This document shows, piece after piece, positions 1 to 10,720 of a DNA stretch of 64,000 nucleotides (the first letter of the stretch is position 1; each line of letters opens with the position of its first letter). The position numbers were made by a program, and so were the translations under genes. Source of the DNA: Ichthyophis bannanicus (Eukaryota > Chordata > Amphibia > Gymnophiona > Ichthyophiidae); assembly GCA_033557465.1 (NCBI GenBank), contig CM066037.1, forward strand, positions 201,747,156-201,811,155. The letters run 5' to 3'. Below the pieces are notes generated by a model, which worked only from the letters and a program-made list of their open reading frames with translations, ran no database searches and was not told where the DNA came from.

Positions 1-838
1 TGGAAGGTATGGAAAACATGAAGAGGGATCTAGCAAAGCTTGAAGAATGTTTTATAATTTGGCTGCTAAGATTTAATGCTAAAAACTACAGGATCATGCA
101 TTTGGACTTCAAAAATCCCCGAAAATGGTTCAATATAGGTGGTGAATTACTTCTGTGTATGAAAAGAAAGCGGGATCTAGGAGTGATCATATCTGATTAG
201 CTTAAGATGGCCAAAAAGGTAAAAAAGGTGATAGCCAAAAAGATGATTGGGTGCACAGGGAGAAGAATGTCCAGCAGGAAAAAAGAGGTGATAATAGTGC
301 CTCTGTCTATGTCTTTGGCGAGGACTCTTTTGGCAGACAGTGTGCACTTTTGGGGACCACATCTTCAAAAAGATATAGACAGAATAGAGTCAGTCCAGAG
401 GATTTCTATTAAAATGGTCAGTGATCTTCATCATAAAGCATTTGGGACAGGCTTAATCATCTCATGTATATTTTGAAAGAAAGGAGAGAGAGGAGAGCTA
501 TGATAGAGACATTTAAATACCTCTATGGCATAAATGCACAGGAGATAGACCTATTTCAATTGAATGAAAGCTCTTCAACAAGGGGGTATATGATGAAGAT
601 TAAAGAGGATAGATTCATAAGTGATATGATGAAATATTTCTGTATGGAAAGGATGGTGAATGTATGGAATGGCCTCCCAGCAGAGATGGTATAGACTATC
701 TGAATTCAAGAAAGCATTGGACAAGCATAGAGGATCTCTAAGGGAGATAAAGGGATTGTAGAGCTTAGTAGTTGGTATGGTTGTTCAGACTGGATAGACC
801 ATCAAGTGTTTATCTTCATATTGTCCTCTAACATGTGA
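1..838 (+). pseudogene. CR1 LINE ORF2 3' fragment, decayed
   Basis: This is the C-terminal part of a CR1 reverse transcriptase, running in from the window edge. The reading is carried by pieces at 9-200, 207-476 and 464-694 that line up in order with the intact-looking copy at 48200-48976: the RDLAKLEE segment, the GVIISD segment, the RRMSSRKKEVI thumb segment, the HLQKDIDRIESVQR segment and the WNGLPAEMV end. Stops and frameshifts separate the pieces, so it is dead. The noncoding tail after 700 still resembles the CR1 3' UTR (a GACTGGATAGACC motif near 790) and fades out around 838. The 839-971 stretch that follows shows no recognisable feature. Confidence 0.85.
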
Positions 839-1414
839 TGTGTCTCAGAGGTCAGTCCGCCCCTATTCCTTTAACATTTTTTCTTAGCTCTTGGCTGTGT
901 TAGTCTAACGTTTAGGAATCAATGGCTATTACTTTATCAAAGTTATTTAGTGGCTGCACAAATCAATCATTTCATAGTAACATAGTATATGATGGCAGAT
1001 AAAGACCAGTATGGTCCATCTAGTCTGCCCAAGAAAGCAGCAAGAGTAGGTGCACCTGCCACTCCGTGCAGGTCACCCCTCCCCATGCCTTTGTTTAGGG
1101 GTGTACCCAACGCTCTATGTAGACCACCCCTATTTACTGAGCTATATGAGATAGTTATGTTTGTTTTGATTTTATCCTGTTGCTATAAAGGAAGCCATTG
1201 TGTCTGTCCCATGCTATATTGAATTCTGTCACTGTATTTTCCCCCACCACTTCCATCGGGAGGGCATTCCAAGCATCCACCACCCTTTCAGTGACATTGC
1301 CTTACAGTTTACCCCCTTGTAGCTTCATGTTATGCCCTCTAGTTTTACAGTTTCCCCATCTTTGGAAGAGGTTTGTTTGTTCATTAATACTCTTTAAGTA
1401 TGTAAAGGTCTGAA

Positions 1415-3860
1415 TCATATTTCCCCTGCCCTCCTCTCCTCCAGATTATTTAGATCTTCATGTCTCTTCTCATAAGTCTTCTGTCGCAGGCTCCAAATCA
1501 TTTTGGTCGCCTTCCTCTGAACTGTTTCCAGCCTTTTTATGTCCTTTGCGAGATATGGTTTCCAAAACTGAACACAATATTCCAAGTGAGGCCTCACCAG
1601 CGATTTGTACAGTGGCATTAGTACCTCTTCCTTTCTGCTAGTAATTCCTCTCTGTATGCAACCCAGCATCCTTCTGGCTTTTGCCACCGCCTTGTCACAC
1701 TGTTTCTCCATCTTGAGATCCTCAGAAACAAACACTCTGAGGTCCTTCTCCTGGTCTGTGCACACCAACCTCTCACCCCCTATCACATACAATTCCCTTG
1801 GATTTCTGCATCCCATGTGCATGACATAGCACTTTTTCACATTAAATCTTAACTGCCAAGCATTAGACCATTCTTCCAGCTTTTGTAGATCTATCCTCAT
1901 GTTATCCACTCCCTCAGGGGAGTCCACTCTGTTGCAAATTTTCATGTCATCTGCAAAAAGACAGACTTTTCCATTCAGTCCTTCAGCAATATCACTCACA
2001 AGTACATTGAACAGTACTAGCCCCAGGACCGAACTCTGGGGGACACCACTAATCACCTTCCTTTCATCTGAGTGAGTTCTCTTTAACGTCATCTTCTGTC
2101 ATCTGTCAGTCAACCAATTTCTGATCCAGTTCACTACCTTGGGACCCATTCCAAGCTGTTGAGTTTATTGATAAGCCTCCTATGAGGAACAGTATCAAAG
2201 GCTTTACGGAAATCTGGGTAGATCACATCCATCGCATGTCCTTGATCTAGTTCTCTGGTCACCCAATCAAATAACTCAATCAGATTTGTTTGGCAAGATC
2301 GTCCTTTGGTAAAACCATGTTGCCTCGGATCATGCAACCTGTTAGTTTCGAGGAAGTCCTCTATTCATTTTTTCAGGAGTGCCTCCATTACTTTTCCTAC
2401 CACCGAGGTAAGGCTTACTGGCCTGTAGTTTGTCCTTCTTCCCTATTACCAGTCATGTGGAACTTCTCCTGTTTCCAAGGATCTATTAAAAACATCCTTT
2501 AACAGCCCTGAAAGAACCTCTCTGAGCTCTTTCAGTATCCTGGGATGTATCCCATCCTGTCCCATGGCCTTAGCCACTTTCAGTTTTACAAGCTGCTCTA
2601 ACACATCATCTTTTGTGAATGGTGTGGTATCTACTCCATTCCCATTTGTATATTTGTCAATCACAGGTGGTCCTTCTCCAGGATTTTCTCTAGTAAAAAC
2701 ATAGCAGAAGTATTTGTTTAACATTTTTGCTTTTTCAATGTCACTTTCCACAAATCTGTTCTTTTGTGTCCTGCAATTCCACCTCTGATTTTCCTCCTCT
2801 CCCGAATATACCTGAAAAAAGTTTTGTTACCACACTTCACATCTTTAGCCATCTTTTCTTCTGCCTTTGATTTTGCTATCCTTATTTCTCTTATTGTCTC
2901 TTTTAGTTTGATCCTATATTATTTTCTGTGTTCCACTGTTTGCAAACTTTTGAATTTTGTAAAAACTGTGTTTTTTGCCTTTAATTGTGCAGCCACTTCT
3001 TTGGAGAACCAAATAGGTCTTCTTTTCCTTTTGTTTTCATTTACTTTCCTTACATACATATATATTGCCAATTTTATTGCCTCCTTTAGTTTAGCCCACT
3101 GCAATTTTACTTCCTTTATCCCCTCCCATCCTGCCAACTCCTCCTTCAGGTACTTGGCCATTTTGCTGAAGTCAATGTTTTTGAAGGACTTTGAGCTTGC
3201 TGTGATTGGATTCTACCTTGGCTTTTATCTCAAATCACACCATGTGATGATCGCTGCTGCTCACATAGGCACCCACCTGGATATTCGACACGCTATCTCC
3301 GTTGGTGAGCACTAAATCCAGTACCGAGCACTCCCTGGTCAGTTCTATCAGCATTTGTCTAAGTAATGCATCTTGGAAAGCATTCACAATTTTTTTATTT
3401 CTTTCCAGATTTGCAGAAGGAATACTCCAATCCACATCGGTTAGATTAAAGTCACCCAATATGATCGCTTCCCACTTCATGGCTATCTTTGCAATATCAG
3501 CAATCAATTCACTATCCATTTCTTCGGTTTGATTTGGAGGCCTGTAGACTACACCAGTATGGATGACAGTGCCATCTCCTCTTTTGAACACAATCCATAG
3601 CGCTTCTTCTTTTCCCCAAGTTCCATGCATTTCAGCAGCTTTAATATTGCTTTTGACATATAGGGCTACTCCTCCTTTTCTACCCTCTCTATCTCTTCTA
3701 TATAGATTATAGCCAGCTGTGGCTATATCCCATTCATGAGACTCATTAAACCATGTTTCTATAATGGCCACAATGTCTAAGTCCATTTCCACCATTAGGG
3801 CTTCCAGATCAGGGAACTTTGTTGGCTAGGCTTCGAGCATTTGTGCTCATTGCTTTCCAT
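1415..3860 (-). pseudogene. CR1-1 ORF2: endonuclease/reverse transcriptase, broken
   Basis: The APE-type endonuclease is at 3795-3235, with an ETWF block, a GDFNLTDVDW block and a closing SSDHHMV block containing the SDH catalytic signature. The linker (3161-2919) and the first RT blocks (2751-2446, with GQDGIHPRIL) follow. The palm block with DFRKAFDTVPHRR is at 2337-2134. The final piece at 2092-1415 holds the FADD catalytic box, the thumb and the LEYCVQFW segment. The GVPQGS motif before FADD reads GVPQSS, a change at a conserved glycine. At least four frame breaks separate the pieces, so no functional protein is expected. In a live element this protein would nick target DNA and prime reverse transcription there. 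Confidence 0.85.
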
Positions 3861-4192
3861 CATTCGTTGACAGACTTGCCTGTGTTTTGCATGGATTTTG
3901 TTCTACATGCCCCTTCCCACTTGCCATTGATGTGTGGTTTAAAAGAATAGCTGTTTCCAATGTCATTTTGCTTTTGCTGGGAGTGACGTCCTGAACTTGT
4001 CCTTCTCCATCCATCACCCCTTTTCCCTAGTTTAAATGCCTGTCCACATATTGCCTGATTTTTTTCACTTAGGATCCTTTTTCCTGCGATGGAGAGATGC
4101 AGTCCATTAGCACAGTATAGTCTCTTGTTGATCCATCTGTTTCCTCTGTCCCCAATATATCTAAATCCTTCTTGTTTGAACCAGATTTGAAG

Positions 4193-4957
4193 CTATGTAT
4201 TAAAGTTGTTTATGCAATGCAGCCTTTCTGCCCCCTTGCCATGAACAGGTAAAACTTCTGAGAATGCTATAGTGTTAACAATGGGCTTGAGTTTCTCTCC
4301 CAGAATCTGGAAGTGCCTTTGAACTGCAGAGGCACTATTTCTAGCCAGGTCATTTGTGCCCAAGTGGATGACAACATCAGTTTTGGAGTGCTCACTTTCT
4401 GCACTGACTATATCAACAATTTGATTTGTATTCCTGCTGGCTGAAGAGCCTGGGAGGCATTTGACCATCTTCTCTCCTTTGCACTGTGTTCCCAAGTTGG
4501 TGCCTCTGATGATGGAATCTCCAAATAGTAGTAGTTTTCTGTTTTGTGATTTTTTTCTTCCTATTTGGTGCATTAACAGTAGATTGGGCATTGACTCTCT
4601 CATTTAATGTACTTCAGTTTCCATGGTTTGGGCACCCTCATTATCCAAGGCAGAGAAGGCATTATGTAGGGATATCTCTTGATGTATAGGGTATCTGTGT
4701 GTTACAGGTCACAACCTACCAGAGCCCACTGTGATCCATTTCTTCCCGGGCTGTTTGATCCTTTGTGGGAGCAACGGTGGATTTTGTTCCGTTTGTACCC
4801 CAGAAGAGGTGTGTTTAATTGCAGCTAATATTTCCTTTAGTAGAGTCAATTCTTTATGCATAGCAGTTAACTTGAGGCATATAAGGCAAACTCTTAGGTT
4901 CCAAATGATTCTTCTCAGAATGAAAGCACCACAGTTATTGCATTGAATACACGACAT
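4193..4957 (-). pseudogene. CR1-1 ORF1: zinc-finger plus SGNH esterase, broken
   Basis: The first piece (4957-4709) begins with a cysteine cluster, CIQCNNCGAF then CLICLKL. This fits the PHD/zinc-finger-like N-terminus known for some CR1 ORF1 proteins. The second piece (4603-4193) is an SGNH/GDSL-type esterase with LLFGDSIIRGTN (block I serine) and VIHLGTNDLARN (block III). A frame break lies between them near 4605-4708. The C-terminal DxxH block seen in CR1-a and CR1-c is not visible. CR1 ORF1 proteins are thought to bind nucleic acid and perhaps membranes or lipids; nothing here shows which. Confidence 0.75.
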
Positions 4958-5508
4958 GCTGATTAAGCGGTCCTAGGAGAAGAAGAAGGAGAAAAGATGG
5001 GTGTAACATCTAATTAAAAGGACAGATGTCAAGGTATATGATGACTATATAGGCAATGCAGCCCTGGGGTGGGTGGGGTGAGGGGTGGGGTGGGCAGTAA
5101 CCAAATTTTTACTTGTCAGGAGTCCTTACATGAACTGAGGGCACATTCAGATATCTGATTTAAATGCTATGCAAGGAACGTAGGCAATCAGAATATTCCT
5201 AAAAACATATCCACCAGTTAAAATCTATATTAGAAAAAGAAACGGGCAATAGTAAAGTCTGAAAGCTTAGCTGTGGGGAATTTCTTGAAGCTGTGAAGAC
5301 TAGAGTTGATCAGGTACTTGTGGACAAGCAGTGAAGCAGGCTTGTAACAGACAATGGAAACTGAAATATTCAAACTGAACCTTTACTGCTATGTACCAGC
5401 CTACTATGCAAAGGTCCCTGTAACTTTAAAATTATACATTTGCTACCAAATTTTAGTGGGAGACTTAGGTAGAAGACCAGGTCTCTGTCCTTTTACTTCT
5501 TAACAATT

Positions 5509-5578
5509 GCTTAATTTATTTTATTTATTTAGCAATGCTTATATACTGCTTTTCACTGGGTTGAAGTGGTGTACATTC
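5509..5578 (-). repeat. 3' tail of an L2-like LINE/SINE (minus)
   Basis: On the minus strand this reads as a paired stem (ACCACTT-type arm and AGTATATAAG-type arm) followed by a run of AAATAAAT repeats. The same tail architecture ends LINE-A and LINE-B. Only the last ~70 bp is present, so it is a severely 5'-truncated copy. Its edge meets the VNTR at 5579 directly. Confidence 0.55.
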
Positions 5579-5673
5579 AGGTATGGTACAAGTGCACCCT
5601 ACACAGGTATGGTACAAGGCACCCTACAGGTATGGTACAAGGCACCCTACAGGTATGGTACAAGGCACCCTAC
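5579..5673 (+). repeat. 23-bp tandem repeat, four units
   Basis: Four head-to-tail copies of AGGTATGGTACAAGGCACCC plus TAC start at 5579, 5605, 5628 and 5651. The first is 26 bp because of a 3-bp insertion; the other three are 23 bp and identical. The array grades into the longer VNTR that follows, whose units also end in CAAGGCACCCT, so the two arrays share ancestry. Confidence 0.9.
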
Positions 5674-5979
5674 ACAGATCCGGCTCTCCCTCCACGGGAC
5701 AGGCTCCCTCCACGGGACAGGCTCCCGCACCAAGGCACCCTTCACAGATCCGGCTCTCCCTCCACGGGACAGGCTCCCGCACCAAGGCACCCTACACAGA
5801 TCCGGCTCTCCCTCCACGGGACAGGCTCCCCCCACGGGACAGGCTCCCGCACCAAGGCACCCTACACAGATCCGGCTTCCCTCCACGGGACAGGCTCCCT
5901 CCACGGGACAGGCTCCCGCACCAAGGCGCCCAACACAGATCCAGCTCTCCCTCCACGGGACAGGCTCCCGCACCAAGTT
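5673..5979 (+). repeat. VNTR of about 51/69-bp units at the 5' end of LINE-A
   Basis: There are five units, beginning CACAGATCCGGCTC at about 5673, 5743, 5795, 5865 and 5934. Each contains one or two copies of an 18-bp sub-repeat, CCTCCACGGGACAGGCTC, giving lengths near 51 or 69 bp. Both are multiples of three, and all three plus frames stay open across the array. It lies directly upstream of the LINE-A ORF2 start at 6058 and in the same open frame. It could be a promoter-like 5' UTR array or could be translated as a proline/arginine/glycine-rich extension. The sequence does not decide between these. Confidence 0.85.
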
Positions 5980-6057
5980 CAACTCTCTCCAAACAGACAA
6001 CAGACGAAGACTCAAGAAAACAGGCATCACCCCAACGAAACATCACAAAAAACCAAC

Positions 6058-9000
6058 ATGCACGCCACATACTTCCTACCACTCTACCTACTCGTCACAC
6101 AACTCCTCCCACCCACCACACACCTCCACTATCCACAAGCAAACACAACATGGCACCCACCAACTGCTTTGCCATATTTAGAACCACTAAAGTTAGAATA
6201 CAATTACTCCACTCTTAACTGTTGGCTATATATAGAGGAACCAGTGGTGTCTATATGTGTATAACTTTATATCTTTCCCGTATGTAGTCTCAGATCAAGG
6301 CCGTTTTCTTGTGCACCATATGGTAATCACTTTAGCCGCTCTTATTGACATCAATGACTACCGGGTTTTTCCATATGTCTTTTTTTGTTATTTTTCATAC
6401 TTTTGCACCTATGTTCACTCTTTTATAATTCTAATAAATAACTGTGCTTTAAAATCCTATGGAGGACAGTTCAGATGAAGAACAAACTTAGCTTTTTTCT
6501 TTTTTCTTTTTTATGCTAGTTCATCTGGGTTTCAATTTGTCCCGAACAATTCTCCTCACGCCTCACACTCTTGACGTCCTCGCGTTACACTCCACGAAAG
6601 GAGTCTGTTGTGGAGAATCTAAAAACAAATGTCACCATCTACGTTAAACCATCTAACCCACCGTGAACCTTCTCATATATTCATATATACATTCTGTTCT
6701 CCTGTCAACTATTCTAAGTACTCACTAGTAGCTGCTGCCCACGTATTTCTGAAGTGTGCTCTGATTTCCGTCTGTCCGAAAAAACGCCGCGCATGCGGAC
6801 TGTTGATCATTACGCTCTTTTATACTTTTCTGCAATTGATTGTTTTAATGAATGAACTCTCCTATTTCTTATCTACATAATTGCCACTCTATGGAGGCAT
6901 TTAAACCTGCAGGTTGTATAGTGTTGATCCTTACGCTCTTTTATACTTTTCAGCAATTGATTGTTTTAATGAATAAACTCTCCTATTTCTTATCTACATA
7001 ATTGCCACTCTATGGAGGCATTTAAACCTGCAGGTTGTATAGTGTTGACCAGAAAAATCCACCTCTGTTCATAAAACACTAATGTTTCTTCTAGGGTCTT
7101 GCCCCTTTTTGGGTTTGTTATCTGATCCTACTGAGCATTTATTAAGTATACAATTCCATTTGCTTACAAAGTCGACATCGGTGGAAAACAAACGCGGTTC
7201 TTTGTATACTCTTAATCCCCTGGGAATCTGACATCTACTTATGTATTCAATCATTGAGAGACGGTGTAGTTCTGATCGAACTATTTGTCGTTGTTTTTTA
7301 AGAAGGGCTTCCCATACATCCGCTGATGCTGTTTCTCCCGGCTTATCAATTGAAAAGGGGTTTTTTTCATGACAGAGTGATGAAATGAAATCAGGTGTGT
7401 AACTTAAAACATCCTTCCAGCCTTCGGAGGTTCGACCTTCCATTTGTAAAATTACAAGAAGATGATTGGTCTTTACGGAGTCTTACAATTAAAGTTAGAA
7501 TACAATTACTCCACTCTTAACTGTTGGCTATATATAGAGGAACCAGTGGTGTCTATATGTGTATAACTTTATATCTTTCCCGTAGTCATTGATGTCAATA
7601 AGAGCGGCTAAAGTGATTACCATATGGTGCACAAGAAAGCGGCCTTGATCTGAGACTACATACGGGAAAGATATAAAGTTATACACATATAGACACCACT
7701 GGTTCCTCTATATATAGCCAACAGTTAAGAGTGGAGTAATTGTATTCTAACTTTAATTGTAAGACTCCGTAAAGACCAATCATCTTCTTGTATATTTAGA
7801 ACCACAGCACACACACAAAGAGACGCTCAGAACTTACCAGGCAAGGCGACCAAACAGACACAAATCAAACTCCCACACCTGCACAAAGGAAGCACATGTA
7901 ACAGCAACCTCATCAACAAAGACAACAACGATTGAGCTCATAAACGCCAGATCCGTCTGCAACAAGATCCACACTATTGTAGACCACATAGAAGAGCGAC
8001 AGCCCGACTTAATATGCATCACAGAGACATGGCTCAACCCTAATGACAACGTACTACTCAACCAACTAGTACCGGACAACTACTCAGCGTACAACTGCCC
8101 ACGCACCCACAAGCGTGGAGGAGGAGTCCTGATAATAGCGAAAACAAAACTAAAGTTCAAGACACAGAACTTCACCGATACACAGCAATGTAACTCAATT
8201 AGCATCAAGAACAAGAACATTGCAATCTGTCTAACCTACAGAGCACCCAGAGCTCCACCCGACGAACTAGCCCTCTCACTCGAAGAAGCCTGTGCCATAA
8301 CAACAAACAACAAACCAGCGCTACTGATTGGAGACTTCAACCTCAAGTCCACCAATGCCAAAGACGCAGAGGCCTTCCTTCAAGCGATGACCTCACTTCA
8401 ATTCACACAGATAATCAATGCACCAACGCACAGACATGGATCATCCCCAGACCTCATCTTCGCATCCAATTACCTAACATCAAGAGACCTAATTTCTCCA
8501 CCCACCATTACCCCAGTACCATGGTCTGACCATTACCTAATCGAGACAAAGCTACGATCTCAAGAGGACCAGACAAACGAAAGAGCTGACATCTCACACA
8601 CACAAAGACGATTCAAGCATTTCGACAGGGACGAATTCATACAGGACACAATACATCACCTGAACATTACTACAGACGACCTGGAGGAACAAGTTGCAAG
8701 CTGGAACAGCATTTTAGCTAACGCCGCCAAACCATCTGGTCACAGGACCGAGAAACAACACCACAACAAGAGACAAAACAAACCTTGGTACTCAGCAAAA
8801 ATACGACAGGAAAAGAGAGAGCTCAGGAAGATTGAACGGAGATGGAGAAAAAACAAAGCAACTGCCGACCAGCATCTTTACCTAACAAAGCAAAAACAAT
8901 ACAATGAACACATCAACCAATCAAAGAGGGAATTTCACACAAACATGATAAACACTTCCATCAACAAACCCAGAGAGCTCTTCGAAATAGTAAAGATCCT

Positions 9001-10720
9001 CACAAAAGAGCAAACAACAGAAGGGGAAGTACAAGTTGATCCACAGGTATTCGCCGACCACATCAAAGACAAATTTCACTCCACAGAGCGAACAACACCT
9101 AGTGAAACCACCAGGACGGACGTACACTCCAAAACCTGGGGCACATTCCACCCACCCTCAACAGAACAGATATCCCACATCATCTCTACAATCAATACAA
9201 GCACTGCTCCTACAGACCCGTGCCCAGTGTCATGGGTCAAAGCCACCAAATCCAGCTTCATCCCCACCATACATAAAATGGTACACAACTCACTCACTCA
9301 AGGACTCATGCCAAAGCAACTAAAGCTTGCCTCAGTAAGACCAATCACAAAGAAAACAACTCTCGACAAAAAAGATCCAGCAGCATACCGACCAATCTCC
9401 AGCATACCCTTCCTCGCAAAAATCATCGAAAAAATGGTTCAACTTCAACTTCAGGAACACATCAACAAACACGAAACACTCGATGACAACCAACATGGAT
9501 TTCGTCCCAACCATGGAGTCGAGACGTTACTGATCTACCTCTTTGACAGCATCCTAAGAATAATTGACAACACCAGGAATGGAATCATAATGATCTTCAT
9601 CGACATCTCCTCAGCCTTCGACACAGTGGACCACAACACGCTCCTGGAAAGACTAAAGAACACTGGTATACACGGTATCACATTGAAATGGTTCCACTCG
9701 TACCTAACAGAAAGACAGCTACAGGTCAAGTTGGGACACAACACCTCCCGACCCATAAACGTCCGACAAGGAGTGCCTCAAGGATCCGCACTCTCAGCAC
9801 TCCTATTTAACATCTACATCCAACCAATATGCAACATCATGAAAGAGAACAACATTCAATACACAATATATGCAGACGACATCATGATATACACCCCGAT
9901 ATCAATCGACAACCCGGACTTCTCTAAGATAACAGACTGCCTTACCCAAATGGCAAGTTGGTGTCAAAACAACAACCTCGCAATAAACTACAACAAGACC
10001 GAAGCTTTAATCATCACTCGGAACCAAAACTTCATACACCCACCAAATATAAAGATACAAAGCACTACTATACCAATAAGATCAGAAGTGAGATACCTCG
10101 GAGTTACTCTGGACAATAAACTCAATCTCAAGCCACACATAGACAAAACAATCCAAAAAGCCTACTACAAGATGCGAATCATCAGGAGACTGAAACCACT
10201 ACTCGCCCCGGAACACTTCCGTACCGTCTGTCAAGCACTGATAACCCCACTGCTGGACTTCTGCAATCCGATATACCTTGGACTACCGAAACAAGCCCTC
10301 AAACCACTCCAACTGGCACAAAACACTGCAGCACAAATCATATCAGGAACTGCAAGACAGGAGCACATCACACCTACCTTAAAGGACTTACACTGGCTTC
10401 CAATCGGTGCTCGCATCAGATACAAAACTATCATAAACCTATTTAAGATAAAACAGCACACATCAGCCAACAGCCTGCACTCCCTCATACAACCAGACAC
10501 CAGCACACGTCCCAGAAGAAAACAAACACACAACCGAGTCAGCACCCCCAGTGAATACAAACACACACGCAAGGACACAACGGACAGAGCACTCTCCATG
10601 GCTGCTCCAACAATATGGAACAAACTCCCGGACGATTTAAGGGCTACTACAGACCTCAAAGACTTTAGAAAACAGCTAAAAACCATGCTGTTCATAGAAC
10701 ACTATGGACACATCACATAA
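6058..10720 (+). CDS. LINE-A ORF2: endonuclease/reverse transcriptase, open but split
   Basis: The protein would carry out target-primed reverse transcription. The frame starts at ATG 6058, runs to 6187, is interrupted by the 6188-7791 insertion plus one TSD copy, and resumes at 7806 through the stop at 10720. The two parts sum to 3,045 bp, exactly 1,015 codons including stop, and I found no internal stop in either part. Endonuclease blocks: LINARS at 7937, ITETWL near 8021, IGDFN near 8330, SDH at 8525-8533. RT blocks: AFDTVDH near 9615, GVPQGSA near 9769, YADD at 9869-9880, then the thumb and a C-terminal WNKLPDDL segment. Without the insertion the gene would look intact. As it stands, an isolated downstream frame starts at ATG 8387 and lacks most of the endonuclease. 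The start at 6058 is uncertain because the open frame reaches back to 5566 through the VNTR. Confidence 0.85.
6174..6187 (+). repeat. Left TSD of the inverted-repeat element
   Basis: ATATTTAGAACCAC is repeated exactly at 7792-7805. Collapsing the two copies restores the LINE-A reading frame, which shows this is a true target duplication. Confidence 0.9.
6801..7042 (-). repeat. 121-bp tandem duplication with TATA-like boxes
   Basis: Units run 6801-6921 and 6922-7042, and a partial third starts at 7043 (TGTTGACC). The two full units are almost identical. On the minus strand each contains TATAAAAGAGCG, a good TATA-box candidate. The first unit is followed on the minus strand by a CpG-containing stretch (GCATGCGCGGCG). 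This may be a duplicated promoter or pseudo-LTR segment of the inserted element; promoter function is inference. Confidence 0.65.
7069..7443 (-). CDS. 125-codon ORF of the inverted-repeat element, unassigned
   Basis: The frame begins with ATG at 7443, a few bases inside the palindrome, and ends at 7069. Residues around 70-100 contain IPRGLRVYKEP and then DFVSKWNCILNKCS. From memory this pattern resembles an amino-terminal protein found next to Penelope-like (Neptune-type) elements in amphibian genomes, but I cannot verify it and the match may be wrong. The region after NKCS diverges and soon stops, consistent with an internal deletion that removed any reverse transcriptase. There is no signal peptide or membrane segment. 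Function unknown. Confidence 0.45.
   Translation of the reverse strand: MEGRTSEGWKDVLSYTPDFISSLCHEKNPFSIDKPGETASADVWEALLKKQRQIVRSELHRLSMIEYISRCQIPRGLRVYKEPRLFSTDVDFVSKWNCILNKCSVGSDNKPKKGQDPRRNISVL
7454..7791. repeat. Near-perfect 131-bp palindrome with 76-bp loop
   Basis: The left arm 7454-7584 (starting ACAAGAAGATGATTGG) is the reverse complement of the right arm 7661-7791 with no mismatch that I can see by eye. The 76-bp spacer 7585-7660 is the reverse complement of 6283-6358, with about one difference. The arms contain a TATATATAG run and a CCGTA end. A transcript from either strand would fold into a very long hairpin. Confidence 0.92.
7792..7805 (+). repeat. Right TSD of the inverted-repeat element
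   Basis: This is an exact 14-bp match to 6174-6187. The LINE-A coding sequence continues directly from here. Confidence 0.9.

Larger units (their letters stand above)
972..5508 (-). mobile_element. CR1-1: near full-length old CR1 LINE
   Basis: The element reads on the minus strand. Its 3' end is at about 972, where the plus strand shows short ATAGTA-type octamer repeats typical of CR1 tails. ORF2 (endonuclease plus reverse transcriptase) lies at 3860-1415, ORF1 at 4957-4193, and an apparent 5' UTR continues to about 5500. The 5' UTR includes a G-rich plus-strand run at 5063-5094, which also occurs near the ORF1 start of the younger CR1-a copy. Many stops and frameshifts make this the oldest full-length CR1 in the window, and it differs clearly in sequence from CR1-a, CR1-c and CR1-d. 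The 5' boundary is a guess because no TSD was seen. Confidence 0.85.
6188..7791 (-). mobile_element. 1.6-kb inverted-repeat retroelement, probably Penelope-like and internally deleted
   Basis: It is bounded by identical 14-bp flanks ATATTTAGAACCAC (6174-6187 and 7792-7805) and sits inside the LINE-A ORF. Both ends carry the same inward-facing block: left 6188-6358 matches the reverse complement of 7585-7755 almost perfectly, and the right end has 36 bp more. The right end also carries a second, opposed copy of the outer part (7454-7584), which makes a hairpin. Inside are a 121-bp tandem repeat (6801-7042) and a 125-codon minus-strand ORF (7069-7443). No RT or GIY-YIG frame is present. Variable-length TSD, terminal inverted repeats and the ORF type together suggest a Penelope-like element. 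A fold-back or DIRS derivative is the alternative, though DIRS elements normally make no TSD. Confidence 0.6.

Noticed and set aside
2764..3315. 183-codon phenylalanine/leucine-rich plus-strand frame
   Set aside because: It is antisense to the lysine-rich linker of CR1-1 ORF2; AAA/AAG codons read as TTT/CTT on the other strand.
5579..5979. CRISPR-like array
   Set aside because: There are no unique spacers between repeats; units are directly tandem, and the context is a vertebrate LINE.
5647..6030. Cysteine- and glycine-rich minus-strand frame across the VNTR
   Set aside because: It is a repetitive translation of the VNTR opposite to the LINE-A ORF; there is no independent support.
6188..7791. 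Hammerhead ribozyme in the inserted element, expected for many Penelope-like elements
   Set aside because: I looked for CTGANGA followed by GAAA on both strands. The nearest matches (CAGATGA near 6471 and in the complement near 6520) have a changed core base and no fitting stems.
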